Below, in pieces: positions 57,981-64,000 of a DNA stretch of 64,000 bases; the first letter of the stretch is position 1; every line of letters starts with the position of its first letter. Position numbers and translations under genes: made by a program. The notes under the pieces were generated by a model. That model did no database searches. It was given only the letters and a program-made list of their open reading frames with translations, and had not been told where the DNA came from. Source of the DNA: Ichthyophis bannanicus (taxonomy: Eukaryota; Chordata; Amphibia; Gymnophiona; Ichthyophiidae); the NCBI GenBank assembly GCA_033557465.1, contig CM066036.1:720949828-721013827 (forward strand), written 5' to 3'.

Positions 57981-58531
57981 GTGCTTTCTCGGATAGAGTC
58001 TTCTCTGAGTTCCGTTGTTGGTCAAATGGCGGACTTTACTAAAGACTCTGTAGCTAATTTCATTCAACATAATTCTCAGATTGAAGAGTTAGGGAAGCGA
58101 TGCCAAAAGTTGGAAACCCAATGTAAAGTGTTACAAAGTTCTTCATTGTCTTTTATGAGAGATAGTCTTATTCTTCATGCTCAATATGAGCTGTTGGAGA
58201 ATAGTATGCGTGCTTTGAATTTACGTTGTATAAATTTTCCTCGCACACGGTTCTTATCACCCCAGATACTGTTGGATAAATACTTGATTGATATTTTGGG
58301 ATATCGGGAGGATAATAAACCGTCTGTGACTAAACTGTTTTATATTCCCTCTAAAGGGTCTTCAGACCTAGGGGGTGCTGATGAGCCTGTGCTACCTCGG
58401 TCTCAGGAGTCCCTTAATCTTTCAGAGTTTCTTGAGTCTTCTCAAGATAACATACTTACTAGGGCAACCCTTCTGGTGTCTTTTGCTTCCGAACTAGATA
58501 AAAATGCTGTGATGCGTTTATATTTTCTTCA
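57981..58531 (+). pseudogene. Tx1/L1-type ORF1, N-terminal to middle part (inverted)
   Basis: Lies in the frame 57840-58559. It shows a coiled-coil-like stretch (IEELGKRCQKLETQCKVL) and LLENSMRALNLRCINFP, the counterpart of the LENRxRRNNLR motif at the start of the RNA-binding domain. The frame runs into the target duplication. Residues before about 57981 are read from the antisense of the other segment and are not real. Confidence 0.7.
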
Positions 58532-58547
58532 TAGGAGGGGTATTTAT

Positions 58548-60370
58548 AAAGGGAGTTAAAATGTCAGGGGGACTGAAACTCAAGATTTTTATACTTTTTT
58601 AGCATTAGCGGGGGCGGAGAGGTGGAGTGAAGTGCATATATTTCAAAAGAGAGCAATTCACAGACATTACTGTCATGGCAATGATTGCCATGTTTAATAA
58701 ATATCATGGGAACTCACCTGCATTCAAACTGGCCATCAATGCCTGTTTTTAAAATAGTTTATCTTTATAAATTAAACATCAATCTTTTGAAACAAAATAG
58801 GTATTCCAAGGGCAAAACTAATATTTTAATCTTGACAACAGCATATCATGTTCTGTTTTTATGAAAGGAAGAAAATTGCCTACATACAGTATTGTACCTT
58901 AATTATAACTCACCTTGAATATATATTTGGAAAGGCGTGTAATTAAATTCAATTCTGAGATGTGAAGTGAACCAGTTGAAGAATGGAGATTTTAGACTAT
59001 TGTTACAGATCAGCTACGTGCTTGATCATGCATAATTTCCCTTCCCTAACCTATTTCTTCTCCCAGGGCAGCCTATTTTTGTCATGGATGTACGGTAAAA
59101 ACTAAGTGGCCATGTTGAGTTGCTCTAAATATCACGCACCAAATCAGTCAAAACATGATACCCTTCAAGCCCATTAGGCATCATGGGAAATGCACTTTTC
59201 AGAAGGCCATTTTCTTAAATGAAAATACATCCTTCTGAACTATATATTCAACATTGTAGCTTCTAGAATTCCAATTAAAAAGAAGACACATTGCTAAAGA
59301 GAAGGGCTCAAAAGAGTGTTGAGATACTAAAGCACAACCAGCTTCATCTTTAAAAAATAAGATATGCAAGAAAAAATGTACAGAGACTCTGCAGAGGCTG
59401 ACCCATATTTTAATGCTTTTTAACGTTTCTGAAAAGCCCTTATGTGGTTCAATGTGTACAAATGCATGGTAAATTTGTTGGAAGATCGGCCATGTTCCTG
59501 GAATTTACCAATGAAATTCATAATGCCCTGATCAGTGAAAAGTTGAAAAGCATTATAAAATCCATGTATAAGTATAGTTTTGATTACGTTGGCTTTTCTT
59601 TTTCTTTTGTTTTTAAGCAGGAGCTCCTGCGGAAGCAGCCTGAAACTCTCAGCTTTTCTTTTCGAACCATACTTGTATTTGACTAAAAGCAGCATTTGAT
59701 TGCTCTCATCTCAGTATGTGAGATTCAGTCTTCAATGGCATCACTCTTAAATATCATTATACATTTTTTAAGCCACAACAAGTTTTCATTTATTAATGAC
59801 TCTGCAGGCTAAGAACTACACAGCTTGATTTCCATTCTATGAAGGAGCTGAACGAACTGCTACTACGAGTATATATTCTTTTTTTCACCGCTGATCTGAA
59901 CAGCTTTCTCTCTCTCTCTCTCTGCATCTGCAGACCTTCTTTTAATGTTTTGCCTGGTAATGTCCTCCTATTGGTTTCAGTATTCAGCTCAATCAGATCA
60001 CCCTTTCATTTTCAATTACCTGGTAGCAGACAGTGTTTTAATTTAAATACCAGACATGTCAGTGAAATTAATATGTATATTCAGCACTGTGCAATGTGTG
60101 TAGTCAGTGGCACTGAATATACGTGTAGTGTAGGGGTTACCACCACTTCTATCAATTTTGTTTAGGCCTGCTATTCGACAGGTCTGTTCTACATGTATAG
60201 CTTATTGGCATAGCAGGTGACTACTGCCGCTATCTAGATAATCTTTGGTTGGCGCTCACATTCTCATTCGACCCTGTACTATAGGACAGTTAAGTATGTG
60301 TTCAGCCTGATATTATGTTTACAGTGACTGAAAATACACAGCTAGTCAAGATCTATGTTTCACCGGCAAG
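58548..60370. other. Repeat-poor sequence, candidate conserved non-coding region
   Basis: No transposon signature, tail or tRNA box was found over 1.8 kb, the longest such stretch here. Composition is AT-rich but not simple, for example CATGGCAATGATTGCCATG near 58675. A short CT repeat lies at 59906-59925. Overlapping ORFs at 59420-59695 on both strands are probably chance. It may hold regulatory elements of a neighbouring gene; this is inference. Confidence 0.4.
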
Positions 60371-60379
60371 GTCTTTATT

Positions 60380-60835
60380 TCTTTGACTATTTTTCTATAC
60401 AGCTTTTCTCCAGGTCAAAGCGGGTTAAAAGACACAGTAACATATATGGATATACTGTCCTTCTACAGTGTGTCAAAGCGGTTTACAATAAAAACATTAA
60501 GAATAAGAAAAATGAATGCCAATTAAAACTGAGTAAAGTAAAGCATTAGCTACACTTAAAAGGGAAATGGGGAGAGAAGGGAAGCAGACATTACAATATG
60601 CTCCAGATGTGGAAGTAATTAAAGTCATTAAAAAAAAGTCTGAGGCCAATGTGTTCTAGGTAGTGTCAGGGGTTAGGTTAAAAGCTTGTTGAAAGAGATG
60701 GGTTTTGAGGGCTGTTTTAAAATTCAAAAAAAGATGATTCAAGATGTAGGGTCAGTGGAAGCAAATTCCATAATGAAGGTCCTAATCAAAAAAAAAAAAA
60801 AAAGCGGAGTTTCGTGTGCTGTCAAGATGAACCTT
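60380..60835 (-). pseudogene. L2-like LINE 3' fragment (minus strand)
   Basis: GTCAAAGCGGTTTACAATAAAA at 60472-60493 is the 3' UTR motif also seen at 17352-17373. Minus-strand reading of 60690-60775 gives FKTALKTHLFQQAFN, the L2-type C-terminal signature. Confidence 0.7.
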
Positions 60836-60904
60836 TGATGGAGGGGGTAAGTAGAGTATATGTGATAATGAACTTTGTGAGAGTGCATGATTGAGTATAT
60901 AGAA

Positions 60905-61312
60905 ATAAAGAAACATGATGACAGAAAAAGACCACATGGCTTATCTAGTCTGCCCTTCCATTTCAACTACTACAATAGTCCCCTTTTTATCTTTAGAGAG
61001 TCTCTGTGCTTGTCCCATGCTTTTTTGAATTCAGATACTGTCCTCACCTCTACCACCTCCACTGGGAGACTATTCCACACATCTATCACTCTTTCCATAA
61101 AGAAATATTTCTGCATATTACTCCTGAGTCTATCCCCTTTCACCTTGTCCTATGTCTCCTCATAGCAGAGCTTGCTTTTAATCGAAAGAGGCTCTCCTCC
61201 TATGCATTTATGCCATGGCGGTATTTAAATGTCTCAATCATATCACCTCTGTCCCATCTTTCCTCTAAAGTATACATATTAAGCTCCTTAAGTCTGTCCT
61301 CAAATGCTTTAT
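60905..61312 (-). pseudogene. CR1 LINE 3' fragment (minus strand)
   Basis: Same family as 42090-43260: ELNMYTLEERWDRGDMIETFKY on the minus strand at about 61210-61290. Cut at 61312 by the L1 insertion. 60930-60965 gives the empty site for the MITE at 42138. Confidence 0.75.
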
Positions 61313-64000
61313 TTTTTTTTGAAACTTTTATTTTCATTTTACAACAAGCAAACGATACAACAAACCAAAGGAGACAAATACAAATATACACATAAGGAAA
61401 GCAACCCCAATTACCCCCCACCCCTAAGCTTCTTCTCTAGAACTGAGGAGTATCATCAAAGAGGCGTATACATATAGCAGTGATTGTACATCCAAACAAA
61501 CAAAAGAGTATCAGCAATATAGACTGATCATGTGAAATAGATTTAAACAATCAGATGGGAGCATTTAGCATTTTAGCATTTTAAACATAATCATGGAGTA
61601 TCCTCCATTCAGACAAATGATAGAGGGTCTGAACGGAGAAGCCAACAGATGAGGTATTTGTTCATATTTACTGTATAGACTGACAGGATGCCACCATTCA
61701 TTGAAATTAAGAGGGGACCTATTTTCCCCCAGTATTTTCCAGTAATATTATAGTACCGGGCATTCAAACATAATATAAGTTAGTATGTGAATGGCCGTGT
61801 GGCATATCCAAAATCTGTTGCTCTGGGTAGCGGTCATTTGACTAACCTATCAGGAGTATAGAAACTTCGGTGGATTAAAAGAAAAAAGTGTCTGAGTAAG
61901 TGAGGGAGATCGAGAGATCCATGTCAACCCGCTCCAGGCTAGGCTCCCATGCTCCGGGGTCAAAGCTACATGCGACTCCCGCTCCCAGAATTCCTGTGCT
62001 GTCTGAGCGCATAGGTGGATAATGGGAGTGAGGGGAGAAGCGGCCTCCATATATCTTCTAGCGCAAAATCTGTAATCAAAGCAGTAAAAGAATCAAGACT
62101 CTTGGGTGGACCACTCGTTCTGGGCGGCAGCCAAGCTGTCAAGGGCTCAAGTACTTGGTTGAAATCGCCGCCGAGCATTAATGGAGGGCTGGCAAATGCC
62201 TGTGCTAACTGCATAATACTTGCATAATAAACAGGATTATCCACATTCGGAGCATAGATACCAATACACGTAAATTACAGTCTCAACCTGAAGGTGTGCA
62301 CGGGCCCATCTACCCTCCTTATCAAAGCTAACAGCCATTACAATAGCTTACAGAGACTTCTTAACCAAAATGGCTACCCCACACCGCTTGGAAACAGCGG
62401 AAGAGAAGGCAGTCGCCATATTAGGCTTGGTATTAAGTTTCAATGCCGCAGCGGAATTTAAATGCATTTCCTGAAGAAACATTAAATTAACCTGCTCATG
62501 ATTAAGATAGCTAAGGATTGTCTGTCTTTTGATTGGACTATTAATGCCTTTTACGTTTTATGAGAAGATATGACACAAGGCCATCAAGAAAGATTATAAA
62601 TTCTGAGAAAGAACACAATAATGCACACAGTTTCCCAATGTCCCTCATCTTAACTATGTATGACTGTGCACATAACATAATAATCAATGAGTTAATGAAA
62701 ATCATGGAAACGCCCCATATAAAAAAATAAGCACCGAGGTGCAGTAGAGAAGAAGCAAAACCCCAGAAATTACTGGCGACCTAATGTCTGCGGGGAGAAA
62801 CTCCAGAGAGGGCCCAAGCTAAAGCATATAACCTGTAAAACTATGCATGTTTCGAATCCCACCGAGGTGCACATCATGGAGGGATAGAAGGCCAAGTAAA
62901 TTATAGATAGAAAGAAAAGTCCAGGCAGTCTCTATTCCAGGCTGGGATCACCGCGTCGGGCCGTTCAAGATGGCGGGCAAATCCGGCGAATTACAGATCA
63001 AGATTGTTGAATCATAGTTGTTGGATTAGCGCATCTGATCTACGTTATTTGGAGTCCAAAAACGTTGCTAGTAGATCGGGATCTTCGAATGTTATGGCTG
63101 GGTTATGGAGAGTCACTCTGAGCTTCACTGGATATAGTAGGCCAAAGTGAGCCTGTAGTTATTGAAGACCAGGGCGAAAAGCAAGGAGCCTCCTCCGTCG
63201 GTCAACTGTGGACTTTGCCACGTCAGGGGAAAAGAAACTTTATGACTTTCAACTTCAAGATGATAGTTCGCCCGGGCAGCAGTGCGAGTTTGCTCCACTT
63301 ATTGGTATCGCAACAATCGAAAAATGAGAGCCCGAGGGGTCGTCCGATTGAGCGCCATATTAGCAGGAACACAATGCGCTCGGTCAGTCTCCAGAGCTCT
63401 GTAACTAATAATCTTTAGCAAGGGGAGGAGAGTTTTGACCAAGAATTCTCGCATGTCTCCTGCTCTCACATCCTCCGGTACTCCAATGAGCTCCATATGG
63501 TTGCAACCAGCTCTATCATTGCTATCCTCCAGCTCTTTTTGAAAATTCTGTATCATACGCTCAGCCTTGCCCAATTTCACCAAGCGCACCGCGTGCGAAT
63601 CAAGGACCTCCGCCATGTTGTCCTGTCGTAGTGGGAGACTTTCAAGCCGGTTCTGAAGTGTGCCAAAGTCTTCACGCATGGTTCGGAGCGCCACTCCGTT
63701 GGATTGTACCAGCTCCTTCATACCGCGTATCTCCTCCAAGATCTCCTGTGGCGTTGCGGGGTTTTCCCAAAGTGGGGCCATCTTCTGTGGGGAAGAACTC
63801 TGTTTTGGAGCGTTTTCCGTGTGAAGAAGAGGGAGACCCGAGGTCCAGTCGCACTGGTTTGTGGCCCGCCGTTCCCCCCGAGGCACCCCGGTAAGTTCAG
63901 AGCAAAAAATGAAATTTATGCAGGTATTAATTCAGGATTCTGAGTAGGCCTCTCGGGAGCTTCAACGCGAAGCGTCTATCCCGCTGGACATCAGGCTCCG
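61313..64000 (-). pseudogene. Tx1/L1 LINE with reverse transcriptase deleted (runs off the window)
   Basis: On the minus strand, ORF1 starts near 63886 and shows a coiled coil (63560-63790), ELEDSNDRAGCNHMELIGVPE and PRALIFRLLRYQ. ORF2 begins near 62575 (NVKGINSPIKRQTIL, FLQEMHL) and its endonuclease continues to about 61870 (LGGDFNQVLEP, ALEDIWR). After about 61830 the reading gives FWECP and PLNFNEWW-like remains of the ORF2 C-terminus, then a 3' UTR and a poly-A tail (T-run at 61312-61320). The RT domain that belongs between is absent, an internal deletion. Other frameshifts are present. Confidence 0.75.
63299..63886 (-). pseudogene. Tx1/L1 ORF1, N-terminal two thirds
   Basis: 195 codons: a basic start, a coiled coil (ILEEIRGMKELVQ to LESLPLRQDNMAEVL), then the RNA-binding domain (NHMELIGVPEDV, TDRAHCVP, PRALIFRLLRYQ). 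The frame breaks after RLLRYQ. Acts as the RNA chaperone of the LINE particle when intact. Confidence 0.75.

Larger units (their letters stand above)
57475..58531 (-). mobile_element. ORF1-only, HAL1-like retroelement with 5' inversion
   Basis: A 16-bp duplication TAGGAGGGGTATTTAT flanks it (57459-57474 and 58532-58547). The minus-strand part (57475-57980) has an AAATA tail, an AATAAA, a 3' UTR of about 230 bp and the C-terminal part of a Tx1/L1-type ORF1 (57703-57972). The plus-strand part (57981-58531) is the upstream part of the same ORF1. About 32 bases (AAAATGCTGTGATGCG onward) occur at both junctions (57949-57980 and 58500-58531), as expected when the 5' end is inverted by twin priming. 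ORF1 is followed directly by the 3' UTR and tail, with no ORF2. Confidence 0.8.

Noticed and set aside
59420..59695. Host exon on either strand
   Set aside because: Frames on the two strands overlap, have no splice-site context and no recognisable domain.

Overview
Kind of DNA. The window looks like repeat-dense vertebrate genomic DNA, and I see no host protein-coding exon or structural RNA gene. Degenerate CR1, L2 and Tx1/L1 LINEs sit beside a Ty3/gypsy element whose integrase lies directly after its protease, tRNA-derived SINEs, hAT-type fold-back MITEs and a large family of long non-coding terminal-inverted-repeat (TIR) elements. This mixture suits a non-mammalian tetrapod. I favour an amphibian, perhaps a caecilian, on general impression only; no host gene is present to test it.

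Main result. About 41% of the window (about 26 kb) is six copies of one long TIR family, named here A (2356-6798), B (7027-10556), C (17927-23781, reversed and nested in D), D (17791-27409), E (36633-41527) and F (53199-56828). All start GGGGTATGTTTACTAAA, or a near variant, and end with its complement. They are flanked by 3-bp repeats, mostly TAA or TTA, as in PIF/Harbinger transposons. I see no transposase in any copy. Each carries a CCATATAAGG-like motif next to GTGGGCG about 54-65 bp from one end, tRNA-like modules with A-box and B-box look-alikes, tracts of GGTGCCTTATAAGGCACC-type palindromes, a C-rich GC-box stretch and CpG-rich palindromes at the other end. A, C, E and F also share a 193-bp hAT-like MITE at one site that is empty in B and D.

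Layout. 1-2352: little recognisable, one purine-rich tract. 2356-10556: elements A and B. 11547-14746: a small TIR element split by a 2.8-kb DNA transposon with CACAGG ends, about 105-bp imperfect TIRs and a long zinc-finger/DDE-like ORF. 14753-17290: mostly unrecognised. 17290-29120: a minus-strand L2-like LINE split by D, which is split by C, which carries a further LINE insertion. 29126-33057: a tRNA-derived SINE, then a nearly complete but decayed L2 LINE. 33060-36630: SINE fragment, fold-back sequences and a gypsy-like 3' end. 36633-41527: element E. 42090-47012: minus-strand CR1 with a MITE, then a gypsy element with an intact integrase DDE triad, a substituted protease motif and no reverse transcriptase. 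47013-52930: CR1 copies, one apparently twin-primed (5' inversion). 53199-56828: element F. 57475-58531: an ORF1-only, HAL1-like retroelement with a 16-bp target duplication and a 5' inversion. 58548-60370: repeat-poor sequence, a candidate conserved non-coding stretch. 60380-64000: L2 and CR1 fragments and a Tx1/L1 element that lost its reverse transcriptase and runs off the window.

How the parts relate. Nesting gives an order of events: the L2-like LINE is older than D, D is older than C, and C is older than the LINE inside it. Paralogous empty sites support these steps. None of the TIR copies can move on its own; a transposase in trans from elsewhere in the genome is inferred.
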